A stretch of DNA of 64,000 nucleotides from Chryseobacterium capnotolerans (GTDB taxonomy: Bacteria; Bacteroidota; Bacteroidia; Flavobacteriales; Weeksellaceae): contig NZ_CP065589.1 in the NCBI RefSeq assembly GCF_021278965.1, forward strand, positions 4,345,001 through 4,409,000, read 5' to 3'. The notes below the pieces were generated by a model. That model did no database searches, had not been told where the DNA came from, and saw only the letters and a program-made list of their open reading frames with translations. Made by a program: the position numbers and the translations under genes. Positions within the stretch are counted from its first letter, which is position 1. Every line of letters starts with the position of its first letter. Positions 29,254-38,665 of this stretch are shown here, piece by piece.

Positions 29254-29436
29254 AATAAATTAAATTTAATTTTGTTAATATTGTTTTATAAAATTTTCTT
29301 CTGTTCTGTTATTTGAACAAGACAAAGGTATAGCAGTTAGAAAATTTGTTTATGAAAAATAATTGTAATACCTTTGTAAAATAGTTTTACAAAAAAACAT
29401 AACTGATAATCAACAATTTAATTATTTTAAAAAAAA

Positions 29437-30612
29437 TTGACAGATTTAGATCTATTACACTTTGAGCAGCTAAAAAAGGATGTCCAAGGTCAATATTTAA
29501 AAGAACACACCCCATCACAGGATGATATATCCAAGTGGAAGGGTATAGATATCATATATTTTCAGGAAGACCTGCGCAAAAAAGCCAAGGGCAACATCAG
29601 TGAAAAATCATTTTACACCTATTTCAAAACTTCACCAGTTACTAAATTACCCAGAATAGACATGCTCAATTTATTGAGTATTTATGCAGGTTATGACTCC
29701 TGGTACGAATTCAAAAAGCAGCATCTTTTTGCCGGGGAATTACTTCAGGAAATTGAAAATCTTGATGAAGAAGATATGAATGATTTGGAAGAAACAGTTG
29801 CTGCAGCTCCAGATCTTCCAAAAACTGAAATTCAGCCTAAAAAAAACGAATTCCACCCCCAAGAAAACACTGATTTACAAAAATCAAATACTGAAAATCA
29901 ACAGGTTAATAAAATACAGCCTAAACAAAACGAAGTTGAAATTTCGGCAATACCGGCCAAGAAAAATTTCCTGACAAAGAATGCCTGGGCATTGATTACT
30001 TCCGTTTTAATTGCAATAACAGGTTTACTGGGATTCAAGGATGTACTTTTTTCAAAAACCTATACGTATTGCTTCATTGATAAAGACAGAGGAGTTTCTG
30101 TGATTAACACATTAGACATCATGGTTATCAAGGAAAATGAATCTCCGTTGATGTATAAAATCAAACCTGGGGAATGTTTTTCTTATTCAACCAAAGATAA
30201 AAATCTGAAGATGAAGATCAGCGCTGCGTTTTATGAGCCGCTGGATGTAAACAGAAACCTTGAAAATGCTCCTGAAGAAGAAAAAATTGAGCTTAAGCCT
30301 GATGATTATAAAATGGCAGCCTATTATTTCTCAAGAAAAGATATTACAGGAAATTCTGAAGAACAGGTGGCCCTTATCAAACAAAAAAGGAATCAACTGG
30401 AAAACCTGATCAGCAATAATGCTGTAATCTATCAGGTATATGACAATAACACCTATGGTATTGAAAGATTAGACAAACAAAAGTATATCACCCTCGTTAC
30501 TACTCCTACTACATCTCTAAAAAACCTGAATGTAATAGAAATGAAAAAAGACAACGGTAAGATCGTATCCATTAAATTCAAAATTGCGACTACAGATGAA
30601 AAGAATAAATAA
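29437..30612 (+). CDS. Membrane protein with N-terminal HTH-like domain (TTG start)
   Basis: No ATG occurs before residue 75, while the sequence from the TTG at 29437 (TDLDLLHFEQLKK) is fully protein-like, so TTG is taken as start. The ~90-residue N-terminal part (FQEDLRKKAKGNISEKSFYTYFKT ... LPRIDMLNLLSIYAGYDSW) is one I recall from many Bacteroidota proteins and looks like a small helical HTH-like domain. Then come a Gln/Lys-rich linker, one transmembrane helix (~182-200) and a ~190-residue C-terminal domain of unknown type. It overlaps the next gene by 17 bases. Confidence 0.65.
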   Translation: MTDLDLLHFEQLKKDVQGQYLKEHTPSQDDISKWKGIDIIYFQEDLRKKAKGNISEKSFYTYFKTSPVTKLPRIDMLNLLSIYAGYDSWYEFKKQHLFAGELLQEIENLDEEDMNDLEETVAAAPDLPKTEIQPKKNEFHPQENTDLQKSNTENQQVNKIQPKQNEVEISAIPAKKNFLTKNAWALITSVLIAITGLLGFKDVLFSKTYTYCFIDKDRGVSVINTLDIMVIKENESPLMYKIKPGECFSYSTKDKNLKMKISAAFYEPLDVNRNLENAPEEEKIELKPDDYKMAAYYFSRKDITGNSEEQVALIKQKRNQLENLISNNAVIYQVYDNNTYGIERLDKQKYITLVTTPTTSLKNLNVIEMKKDNGKIVSIKFKIATTDEKNK

Positions 30613-31174
30613 TTTTTTAATCCTCACTATACTTCTGACTTTATTTACTGCCTGTACTAAAAAAACAGAAGCAAGTGATCTAGATAAATTAAGAAACAGC
30701 AACAACACAAAAAGTTATCCAGCTGTACAAATGGACAGTATGCAGGCTATTAACTCTATCACCAAACAAAAAGTTCAGGAACTTCTTGATCTTTCTACTC
30801 TTTATATTAGTGGTAATAGAAATACTGAAGTAGATAGTTTTATCTATTCACAAATGGAAAGTTATTTCCACAAACCTGATTCTTTAACCTTCAAAAGAAT
30901 GTTTAAAGAATTAGACAGCATGAAAGTGAAAGCTGCAAAGGTAAATTCTTTGAACGTTTATAAGGAATTTTATAAAAAGGACACTTTAGACTACGCTAAG
31001 TTCAATGTAGAATACTTTGATGATAAAAATAAGTCATTGGGAAACTTCGAAAAGAATGCTCAGTATATATTACTGTCAACATCCAAACAGAAAAAAGAAT
31101 TTAAGTTTTACTTTTTAGATTTCTATTCTAAACCGCTGAAAAAAGACAGTACTTCTGTAGGCGTAACCAAGTAG
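30596..31174 (+). CDS. Hypothetical lipoprotein
   Basis: I chose the ATG at 30596 (MKRINNFLILTILLTLFTAC) since it gives an ideal lipoprotein signal; the track-like alternative 12 bases upstream does not. The ~192-aa product is Ser/Lys-rich and helical with no recognised domain. It overlaps the preceding membrane protein gene by 17 bases, suggesting translational coupling, and its last 52 bases overlap the convergent cyclo-ligase gene. Confidence 0.6.
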   Translation: MKRINNFLILTILLTLFTACTKKTEASDLDKLRNSNNTKSYPAVQMDSMQAINSITKQKVQELLDLSTLYISGNRNTEVDSFIYSQMESYFHKPDSLTFKRMFKELDSMKVKAAKVNSLNVYKEFYKKDTLDYAKFNVEYFDDKNKSLGNFEKNAQYILLSTSKQKKEFKFYFLDFYSKPLKKDSTSVGVTK

Positions 31175-31697
31175 TCAAGAGGAATATCATTTTCCCAGAC
31201 ATCAGCAATATACTCATCGGGGCCAAAATAATTGACTCCGATTTTTTTTGTCTCTGGAGATATATTTTGAAAAAGCCCATCATAAAAGCCTTTTCCGTAT
31301 CCTACCCTATTCCCTTTCGGGTCACAATATAAAAGCGGAGTGATGACATAATGAAAAAACTCTTCTCCGGAATCTTCATTGGAAACAGGCTCGGAAATCC
31401 CCCAATTGTTTGTTTCAAAAACAGTACCCTTGAAAATTTCAATAGCAATCAGTTTATCTTCTACAATTTTAGGCACGTAGACATGACTATTTTGTGCTAA
31501 CAAATAATCAATGAGGATTCGGGTATCAATCTCATTAAACTTCTCAATGGGAACAAAAACATGGATCTTCTGCCCTGCCTGAGGCTTAAAGTAAGTAACG
31601 AAATTCTGAAAAATATTTTCAGATAACAAGAAAGCCTCATCACGAGACAAGGCTTTTCTTTTTGCATATATTTTTTTCTAAGCTCAGCTTTCAACAT
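31123..31697 (-). CDS. 5-formyltetrahydrofolate cyclo-ligase, one frame break
   Basis: Two frames join in the T run 31659-31663. One extra T gives MQKRKALSRDEAFLLSE, the expected N-terminus (starting MLKAELRKKYM at 31697). The ~191-aa protein has the ATP-binding first helix, HVFVPIEKFNEIDT, WGISEP and GNRVGYGKGFYDGLF, the family hallmark. It converts 5-formyl-THF to 5,10-methenyl-THF with ATP. The 3' end overlaps the convergent lipoprotein gene by 52 bases. Confidence 0.88.
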
Positions 31698-31736
31698 AAG
31701 CGTTATATTATTTTTACTGAACGTTGTCTTTATACA

Positions 31737-33107
31737 TTACGCATTTTCAGCAGGTTCAAGAATTTTATACAGTTTGTCTGATAAACGAACTCTGAACGGA
31801 ATTTCAAAAGTAATCTGATCTCCCTGTTTTGCTGTTTCACAAGGTCCTCCATTTGCATAGATCTGAGTAATCGTAAGTTCCTGTTCTCCTGTTGTAGGAC
31901 CAGAAACCAATACTTTATCTCCTACTGACAGTTCTTTATTTTCAATTAAAAACTGTCCGATTTTTGATTTTGAGAAATAATGTTCTGCCTTTCCAACCAA
32001 TACCTTTTTAACCGATATTTTCTGACGGATATTCTTAGTCTCAGCTTTTGCTAAAGGAGCTTTAGGCAGCTCTCCTGAATTTTTAAACTTCAGGGCATCA
32101 GATTTTCCTTTTCTGAATACTTTATTCCCAACCTGCAATCCTTTTCTCAACTTCACCTGCTCATCCCAAGGTAAATGAATAATATCCAGACATTCTGTAG
32201 AACAGCAGTTCTCCATTGCAGCCTTACATTCATCACACTGAATGAATAAAAGATGACAGGCATCATTGGCACAATTGGTATGATTGTCACAAGGTTTTCC
32301 ACATTGGTGGCACTGTGCAATAATATCATCCGTAATTCTTTCTCCTAAACGATGATCGAAAACAAAGTTTTTACCGATGAATTTACTTTCGATTCCTTCA
32401 TCTTTGATCTGACGGGTATATTCAATAATCCCGCCTTCCAGCTGGAACACATTTTTAAACCCCTGATGTTTGAAGTATGCACTTGCCTTTTCACAACGGA
32501 TACCACCGGTACAATACATCAATAGGTTTTTATCTTCTTTGAAATCCTGTAGTTGTTCATTGATGATTGGTAAACTTTCTCTGAAGTTTTCCACATCCGG
32601 AGTAATAGCCCCTTCAAAATGCCCTACTTCACTTTCATAATGATTTCTAAAATCAACTACAATCGTATTAGGATCATCAAGCATATTATTAAACTCCTGA
32701 GCCTTTAAGTGAATCCCTTTGTTGGTTACATCGAAAGTCTCATCATTCAGACCATCAGCAACAATTTTATGTCTTACTTTAATCGTCAACTTTAAAAAGG
32801 AATGATTGTCCTGCTCTACCGCTACATTCAAACGGATTCCTTTCATAAAGTCATATACCTCTAACGTATCACGAAAAGCTTCAAATTGATCTGCAGGAAC
32901 ACTCATCTGAGCATTAATTCCTTCATGGGCAACATAAATACGGCCAAGCGCATCCAGGGCATTCCAGGCTATGAATAAGTCGTCACGAAATTTTTTAGGG
33001 TCTTCAATTTTAGCGTACGCATAGAAAGATAGAGTAAGACGTTCCTTACCAGCTTCATCAATAAGTTTGGCTCTTTCTTCTGCGCTTAAGGTGTTATACA
33101 GTTGCAT
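31737..33107 (-). CDS. trhO: tRNA uridine 34 hydroxylase TrhO with extra C-terminal U32-type barrel
   Basis: The 456-aa product combines the TrhO/YceA family with an extension. It has an N-terminal ferredoxin-like domain (AHEGINAQMS near residue 62), a rhodanese domain (VDFRNHYESEVGHFEGA; catalytic loop CTGGIRCEKAS with Cys 199), and a Cys-rich zinc-binding segment (CHQCGKPCDNHTNCAN ... CDEC ... CC). Residues ~365-450 (VGKAEHYFSKSKIGQFLI...SVGDKVLVSGPTTGEQ...FRVRLSDKLYKI) resemble the C-terminal beta-barrel of U32 peptidase-like proteins such as TrhP/YegQ. In E. coli TrhO and TrhP are alternative routes to 5-hydroxyuridine at tRNA position 34. The extension assignment is inference from motifs. 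Confidence 0.82.
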   Translation of the reverse strand: MQLYNTLSAEERAKLIDEAGKERLTLSFYAYAKIEDPKKFRDDLFIAWNALDALGRIYVAHEGINAQMSVPADQFEAFRDTLEVYDFMKGIRLNVAVEQDNHSFLKLTIKVRHKIVADGLNDETFDVTNKGIHLKAQEFNNMLDDPNTIVVDFRNHYESEVGHFEGAITPDVENFRESLPIINEQLQDFKEDKNLLMYCTGGIRCEKASAYFKHQGFKNVFQLEGGIIEYTRQIKDEGIESKFIGKNFVFDHRLGERITDDIIAQCHQCGKPCDNHTNCANDACHLLFIQCDECKAAMENCCSTECLDIIHLPWDEQVKLRKGLQVGNKVFRKGKSDALKFKNSGELPKAPLAKAETKNIRQKISVKKVLVGKAEHYFSKSKIGQFLIENKELSVGDKVLVSGPTTGEQELTITQIYANGGPCETAKQGDQITFEIPFRVRLSDKLYKILEPAENA

Positions 33108-33379
33108 GCTATAAACGTTTTAAGTGAGAAAAATATTTTTGCAAAGATAGACATTTTCAAATTAAAGTCTTTTCATGAGGCAGATGATAATTGACAGATA
33201 CCTGCCGGTATGAGTAATGAAAGTTATTTTTTTATGGTATTTTTATGAGAACATTTTGTCATATTTGATTTAATTTTTTTTTAAGTTTTGTTAACTATGG
33301 CCTTAACAATTATGACATAATGTATAAAATGATATAATAGCAGTTAAATTTTAGTTAAAATTGAAACATAGCATACTAA

Positions 33380-33406
33380 TTGCTTACTTATTTAACATTA
33401 AATTTG
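33380..33406 (+). promoter_or_regulatory. Putative htrA promoter
   Basis: TTG (33380-33382), 16-base spacer and TAAATTTG (33399-33406) lie 52 bases before the ATG. The spacer is a little short. Confidence 0.45.
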
Positions 33407-33458
33407 TTTACTCAAAAACATAAAATAAAAATTAATTAATAAACAAGAAAGATATACA

Positions 33459-34988
33459 ATGAAGAGTACTTTAAAAAAACTATTACCATTTGCAGTAGTT
33501 GGAGTTATTTCTGGAGCTACTACCGTTGGAGCTATACAATATTTCGGACATGGCTCCAATAATGGAGATCAATCATTTTTTACTACATCCGCACCCAATA
33601 CTTCATTCGCTGGAATGAATACGGGAGCTGTAGGTGATGACTTTGTAAAAGCAGCCAAAACAACTGTTCCGGCCGTAGTTACTATTAAAAATTATCAAAG
33701 CAGAACAGCAAGCAGAGCTACAGAACAGGATCTGTTCGATTATTTCTTTGGAGATCCGTTCGGAGGAAGAGGCCAGCAAAGACAGAAGCAACAGCAGGTT
33801 CCGGACAACATGCCTTCAGGAATGGGTTCTGGAGTAATCATTTCTCCTGACGGTTATATTATCTCAAACAATCACGTTGTAGCAGGTGCTAATAAACTAG
33901 AGGTTGTACTAAGCAACAAAAAATCATATATCGCTACTTTAGTAGGAACTGACCCTAACACGGACATTTCTCTATTAAAGATTGAAGAAAAAGGACTTCC
34001 TTACTTAAATTTTGCGAACTCTGACAATATCGATGTAGGACAATGGGTATTGGCTGTAGGAAATCCACTGGGATTGAATTCCACTGTAACGGCGGGTATT
34101 GTTTCTGCTAAAGGAAGAGGAATTGGCATTTTAGGAAGCCAAGGGAAAGCAAGCAATCCAATTGAAAGCTTTATTCAGACAGATGCTGCCATTAACCCTG
34201 GAAACTCCGGAGGAGCTTTAGTAAACACCAATGGTGAACTTATTGGAATCAACTCTGCTATTCAATCAACGACAGGATATTATCAGGGATACGGATTTGC
34301 AGTACCATCTAACCTGGCAAGAAAGATCGTTGAGGATATCAAGAAATTCGGTATTGTACAAAGAGGATTTTTAGGGGTTTCATCACTAGACCTTTCAAAT
34401 GACCAACAAGTTCAGGCCTATAATAAACAATTCAAAACCAATATTAAATCAGGCAGCGGAGTGTACGTAACAGGATTTGGAGACAATAGCGGCGCAGAAG
34501 ATGCAGGACTGAAAAAAGGAGATATCATTACAAAAATAGATAACTATGACATCACTGATTTTGCAGACCTTTCTATGTCAATCGGAAGCAAACGTCCGGG
34601 TGATAAAGTTCAGGTAACCTATTCAAGAAATGGTAAAGAATCTACAACAAATGTAACATTGAGAGATCAGAAAGGGGGTACTTCTACCAGAACTAAAGCT
34701 GACCTTAGTGTAACAGAAAAAATCGGGGCTGAGTTTGATCCTCTTAACGAAAGATTCAAAACTGAATATGGGTTGAATAGTGGTGTAGTTACTAAAAACG
34801 TATCTGAAGGCGGTGAAATGGCTAAAATTGGTATCGTAGACAATTACATCATCATTGAAGTAAACGGTAAGCCGGTAAATTCACAAAAAGACATCGAAAA
34901 CATCCTGAATAAATACCAAGGAAATGTACAGGTGAAATTTGTAGATGATTACGGAAGAATGTATACAAAAGGATTTAAAATGCCTTAA
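33459..34988 (+). CDS. Periplasmic serine protease/chaperone of the DegP/HtrA family
   Basis: The 509-aa product has an N-terminal signal/anchor (LLPFAVVGVISGATTVGAI), a trypsin-like domain with triad His139 (SNNHVVAG), Asp169 (DPNTDISLLKI) and Ser250 (NPGNSGGAL), then PDZ1 (RGFLGVSSLDL ... DAGLKKGDIITKIDN) and PDZ2 (TKNVSEGGEMAKIGIVDNYIIIEVNG). A glycine/glutamine-rich loop (GGRGQQRQKQQQ) before the protease core corresponds to the LA loop. It degrades or refolds damaged envelope proteins. Confidence 0.92.
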   Translation: MKSTLKKLLPFAVVGVISGATTVGAIQYFGHGSNNGDQSFFTTSAPNTSFAGMNTGAVGDDFVKAAKTTVPAVVTIKNYQSRTASRATEQDLFDYFFGDPFGGRGQQRQKQQQVPDNMPSGMGSGVIISPDGYIISNNHVVAGANKLEVVLSNKKSYIATLVGTDPNTDISLLKIEEKGLPYLNFANSDNIDVGQWVLAVGNPLGLNSTVTAGIVSAKGRGIGILGSQGKASNPIESFIQTDAAINPGNSGGALVNTNGELIGINSAIQSTTGYYQGYGFAVPSNLARKIVEDIKKFGIVQRGFLGVSSLDLSNDQQVQAYNKQFKTNIKSGSGVYVTGFGDNSGAEDAGLKKGDIITKIDNYDITDFADLSMSIGSKRPGDKVQVTYSRNGKESTTNVTLRDQKGGTSTRTKADLSVTEKIGAEFDPLNERFKTEYGLNSGVVTKNVSEGGEMAKIGIVDNYIIIEVNGKPVNSQKDIENILNKYQGNVQVKFVDDYGRMYTKGFKMP

Positions 34989-35023
34989 TCAATAAACTAA
35001 ACAATAGTTATTTCATATCAAAG

Positions 35024-35053
35024 AAAAACGCTGCAAAGATTTGCAGCGTTTTT
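35024..35053 (+). terminator. Terminator after htrA
   Basis: A 13-bp stem (35024-35036 with 35041-35053) has a 4-base loop and a T run. Confidence 0.88.
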
Positions 35054-35060
35054 TTATTAT

Positions 35061-35516
35061 TTACTTGGGTTTATTCATTTTCTCAGCAATCCTTTTCTTC
35101 TTGTTCCGTTCATAAATGACTTCTACAATCTTACCCCCAATCCAGGAAAACGGAAAAAAAGTAAGGAAGATCGAAATCTTATAAAATGTAGGATGATAAG
35201 GAAATATAATAACATCCAGCATTGCGATGAACAGCATGATGAAACCGATCAGAATAGCATAAGCCACTTTCGCGTATTTAACGATGATTGCGGTTGCTAC
35301 TCCACCAATGGTAGTTCCCAGTCCGGAAATAAACAAAAGAAAGCCAAAAAAGGCCTTATCGTCTTTCATACTGAAAAGAAATCTCTGCCAATGCTCAAAC
35401 GGAGCAAAAGCTTCGAAAGTAACCCATTGCGGGAAAGCCCTTATACCAAGAGTTATTATAAGTCCTGTTATCCCAAGACCCATCAATACCGCAAATGTAT
35501 TTCTTATAAAATTCAT
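35061..35516 (-). CDS. Four-helix membrane protein, function unknown
   Basis: The 151-aa product has four hydrophobic helices (about 7-27, 55-80, 83-106 and 113-132) and a basic C-terminus. The start codon overlaps the ridA stop by one base (TAATG), so it is translationally coupled to ridA. I do not recognise a named family. Confidence 0.6.
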   Translation of the reverse strand: MNFIRNTFAVLMGLGITGLIITLGIRAFPQWVTFEAFAPFEHWQRFLFSMKDDKAFFGFLLFISGLGTTIGGVATAIIVKYAKVAYAILIGFIMLFIAMLDVIIFPYHPTFYKISIFLTFFPFSWIGGKIVEVIYERNKKKRIAEKMNKPK

Positions 35517-35896
35517 TAATCCTGATGTGCAATCATAGAAATTTCAATATCCACATTTTTAGGCAGACAAGAAACCTGTACTGTTTCTCGTGCCGGGTAG
35601 CTTTCTGCATCCAAATAAGAAGCATAAATATCATTCATTACTGCAAAATCATCCATGCTCTTAAGAAAGATGGTTGCTTTTACAACATTTTTAAAAGTCA
35701 TACCAGCTTCAGTAAGGATTGCTTCAAGATTTTTCATTACCTGATGTGTTTCCTTTTCAATTCCTTCTACCAGTTTACCAGTCGCAGGATCTACAGGAAT
35801 CTGTCCGGAAATGTATAAAACTCCGTTTGCCATATTTGCTTGTGAATAGGGCCCGATAGCTGCAGGTGCATTAACTGTATTGATTATTTGTTTCAT
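35516..35896 (-). CDS. ridA: RidA-family enamine/imine deaminase
   Basis: I chose the ATG at 35896 (MKQIINTVNAPAAIGPYSQA), the canonical RidA start, instead of an in-frame ATG 30 bases upstream. The 126-aa product has GPYSQAN, LYISGQIPVDPATG, the NLEAIL helix and, near the end, the YPARETVQVSCLP motif with the substrate-carboxylate-binding Arg. RidA hydrolyses reactive 2-aminoacrylate-type enamines made by PLP enzymes. It forms a two-gene unit with the downstream membrane protein. Confidence 0.93.
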   Translation of the reverse strand: MKQIINTVNAPAAIGPYSQANMANGVLYISGQIPVDPATGKLVEGIEKETHQVMKNLEAILTEAGMTFKNVVKATIFLKSMDDFAVMNDIYASYLDAESYPARETVQVSCLPKNVDIEISMIAHQD

Positions 35897-36026
35897 ATAC
35901 GGATATTTATTTTTTTGTAAAACCATCTTTCATTACCAACGATAAGTTAAGCAATTTCATGATAATTTCGTTAGATTTATTTTGGTTGCAAATATAAAAT
36001 TTATATTGGCAAATGCCAATCTGATA

Positions 36027-38612
36027 TTAGAAAGGTGCATTTTGCTGGGTAAAGCTTCTGTCTTTATACTTCAACGCGTCGCTTAAGATATTAGCTTTGA
36101 TCCCGATAAAGAAGTCATATACTTTATATTGTCCGAATGGCACCCAGTTAAAATTAATGGTAAAACTTCGCTGATCTCTTGAAAAACCAATTCTCGTATA
36201 AGCCAGCTGTTTAGTAACCAGGTCATAATGTGTACTTCCGGTAACGTTCCAATAAGGAGTAAGCTTAATACTTCCGTCAAGACCTAAAGATGCAATTTTG
36301 CTTCCAAACCTGCTAGTTCCTTTTGAATAAGCATAGTTAGCATTAACGTTCAATGTCCATGCCTGATCGAAACGAGCATAGTTGTCATCATCAAAATAAT
36401 AGTTTTCATTTCGAACTTCTCCTTTTGATGCATATTTTTTACCATAGTCTGTTTTTTCTCCAAAAATCTCACTGCTTAAAGGATAAGATACCTGAATATT
36501 GAATCCCTGTACACCAAACGCCCCAAACTTCTCCGTTCTGATTCCCTGATCTTGTCCCGGGATGAACTCAATCTTATAAGGATCAAGAGAAAGGCTGGTA
36601 TTCACTGTAAGCTTATTATTAAAGAATGAAGACTGTCCGTTGATCGTAAAAATAGACCAAGGATGATCTTTAGCCGCAAAGTTGTAACTTCCTGAAAGGT
36701 TCAAAGATTCAAAAATCTTCACTTTCTTCACTCCGGTAGAATCACTCTTGGATTTCACCTTCATTTCGATGTTGTTTCCTATATTGAAGCCTAACGCTCC
36801 CACCAAATTGTTTGAAGGGCTTCCAATAATTCCTTTTTCAAAGATGGAATAAGGAGTAAGCGCACCAGTTGCATTATAATAGTTTTTGTAATATCCGAAA
36901 CCAGGACTTGAAAAATCCGGAGAATAAGTAAACCCAATACTAGGAATTACCATGTGTCTCACCGCTTCTATAACAGACCCTTTCTTGAACTTCATCATTC
37001 CATACAATGTAGTCTGAAGACTTGCTGTGGTAGAGAATGAAGAATATCCTGCAAACTTTTTATTGATTTCATCCACTGTTACATTTTTCACAGGGTCATA
37101 ATATCTGTTTAACGTTTTTGTGGTTAATGCGTTATCAATATTCGCACTTAAACTGAAAGTAAAATATTTAGCTAAGGTCGTATTGGTGGCTAAAGCGATG
37201 TTATTTTTAAGGCCCGTCTGCATTTTATCCCACATTTCTTTTTTGAACAATTCATTTTCCTGAGTGGTGACAAAATTCGTTAGGTTAAAACCTGTATTTA
37301 CTGTAATATTTTCAATAAGACCTTGTCTCACTCCAGTTTTTGACTTAAACAGATAAAACTGGTTGATCGCTACATTCATCTGCGGAAGACGAAGATCTGC
37401 CAATCCTGTTGCAAAGTTCTGAGAGTAAGATGCCGTTCCGGTAATCGTCATTGGAAGTTTCAGAAATCTTTTGGTAAGGGTTACCGTTGAATTCTGCTGG
37501 GTATTCAATACATTCTGATTGAAAATATAATTGTTGTTAAGCGGGTTATTATAGAACTTTGTACTTACAATATCCACTTGTGCACTGAATGTAAGGAAAG
37601 GATTTGCTTTAGAATCCTGAGCATGTGACCAGCTGATTCTATAAGTGCTGCTTTTAGTATAATCATCCAACCCTTTAATCCCTCTTACGATCGTTCCAAT
37701 GTCAGCATTGAAGCTTCCCGAATAGCGATATTTTTTCTGGTAATTCATCTGTGGGCGCAAATTCCAGCTTCCTTTCGTATAAATATCCGCAAGTACTTTA
37801 AGGTCAAAATGTTCTCCAATAGGCTGATAATATCCAATACCATTCAGGAAGAAACCTACATCTTCCCTTTCACCAAAACTCGGAATCAAAATACCGGCTG
37901 CTCTTTTATCCGAAAACGGAAGTATGGCAAAAGGCATAATAAGCGGTGTAGGAACCTGTTCTATATACATTTGAATAGGCCCTGTAACAATCTGAGATTT
38001 ATTTTTGGATTTGATCAGTTTGATATTGGAAGCCCTCATAAAGTAATCAGCTGCCGTATCTTTTTTCTTTACAAAATATTCATCGGTGGTATAGTCTGCT
38101 TTTCTCATGGCAAACACCGAATCATTATATTTTTTTGTTTTCTGGGCTATAATTACGCCTTCACTTTCTTCTGTCCTTGCATTGAAAGCAATAGCCTGTT
38201 TGGTTTTTGTGTTATAGCTGAATTCGTTCGTTTCGTATTTCTTCCCAGCCTGAGTAGTAATTACAGGTTCTATGATTTTCCCTAAAGAATCCTGTTTTCC
38301 TCTCGCATAGATCAGATTTTTATTATCATCAATGGAAATATAATCTGCATCAATCTGCATATCCTGATATTTTACCTGGGCATTCTTGTTAAGGAATGTC
38401 ATTTTCTTAGGGATATCTCTGCGCTGATCATCTGCTTTTGTTTGAAGTACATCATCTAAAGCTTCTTTTTTCGCAACAATGGTATCCTTTTTGGAAATAG
38501 TATCTTTAACCGTATTTTTAGGCAATTTTTCAGGGGTTTTCTGTGCTAAAAAATTGTTAAAAATTAGGATAATTAAAATTTGTAATATATTTTTGAGGAC
38601 GGTTTTGGCCAA
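36027..38612 (-). CDS. lptD: LPS-assembly protein LptD-like outer-membrane protein (TTG start)
   Basis: The 861-aa product starts with TTG at 38612: an in-frame stop lies two codons upstream, the next ATG is ~70 codons in, and the TTG gives a proper signal peptide (KNILQILIILIFNNFLAQ). An N-terminal OstA/LptA-like beta-jellyroll (KYQDMQIDADYISIDDNKNLIYARG ... KKYETNEFSYNTKTKQ) is followed by the LptD lumen-gate region (PTPLIMPFAILPFSDKRAAGILIPSFGE) and a ~600-residue barrel. It inserts LPS into the outer leaflet. It is divergent from the amidase gene with 53 bases between starts. Confidence 0.88.
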   Translation of the reverse strand: MAKTVLKNILQILIILIFNNFLAQKTPEKLPKNTVKDTISKKDTIVAKKEALDDVLQTKADDQRRDIPKKMTFLNKNAQVKYQDMQIDADYISIDDNKNLIYARGKQDSLGKIIEPVITTQAGKKYETNEFSYNTKTKQAIAFNARTEESEGVIIAQKTKKYNDSVFAMRKADYTTDEYFVKKKDTAADYFMRASNIKLIKSKNKSQIVTGPIQMYIEQVPTPLIMPFAILPFSDKRAAGILIPSFGEREDVGFFLNGIGYYQPIGEHFDLKVLADIYTKGSWNLRPQMNYQKKYRYSGSFNADIGTIVRGIKGLDDYTKSSTYRISWSHAQDSKANPFLTFSAQVDIVSTKFYNNPLNNNYIFNQNVLNTQQNSTVTLTKRFLKLPMTITGTASYSQNFATGLADLRLPQMNVAINQFYLFKSKTGVRQGLIENITVNTGFNLTNFVTTQENELFKKEMWDKMQTGLKNNIALATNTTLAKYFTFSLSANIDNALTTKTLNRYYDPVKNVTVDEINKKFAGYSSFSTTASLQTTLYGMMKFKKGSVIEAVRHMVIPSIGFTYSPDFSSPGFGYYKNYYNATGALTPYSIFEKGIIGSPSNNLVGALGFNIGNNIEMKVKSKSDSTGVKKVKIFESLNLSGSYNFAAKDHPWSIFTINGQSSFFNNKLTVNTSLSLDPYKIEFIPGQDQGIRTEKFGAFGVQGFNIQVSYPLSSEIFGEKTDYGKKYASKGEVRNENYYFDDDNYARFDQAWTLNVNANYAYSKGTSRFGSKIASLGLDGSIKLTPYWNVTGSTHYDLVTKQLAYTRIGFSRDQRSFTINFNWVPFGQYKVYDFFIGIKANILSDALKYKDRSFTQQNAPF

Positions 38613-38665
38613 TTTTATTCTATATAATTAAGGCCCAAAATTAATATAATTTTTATAACTGTAAG

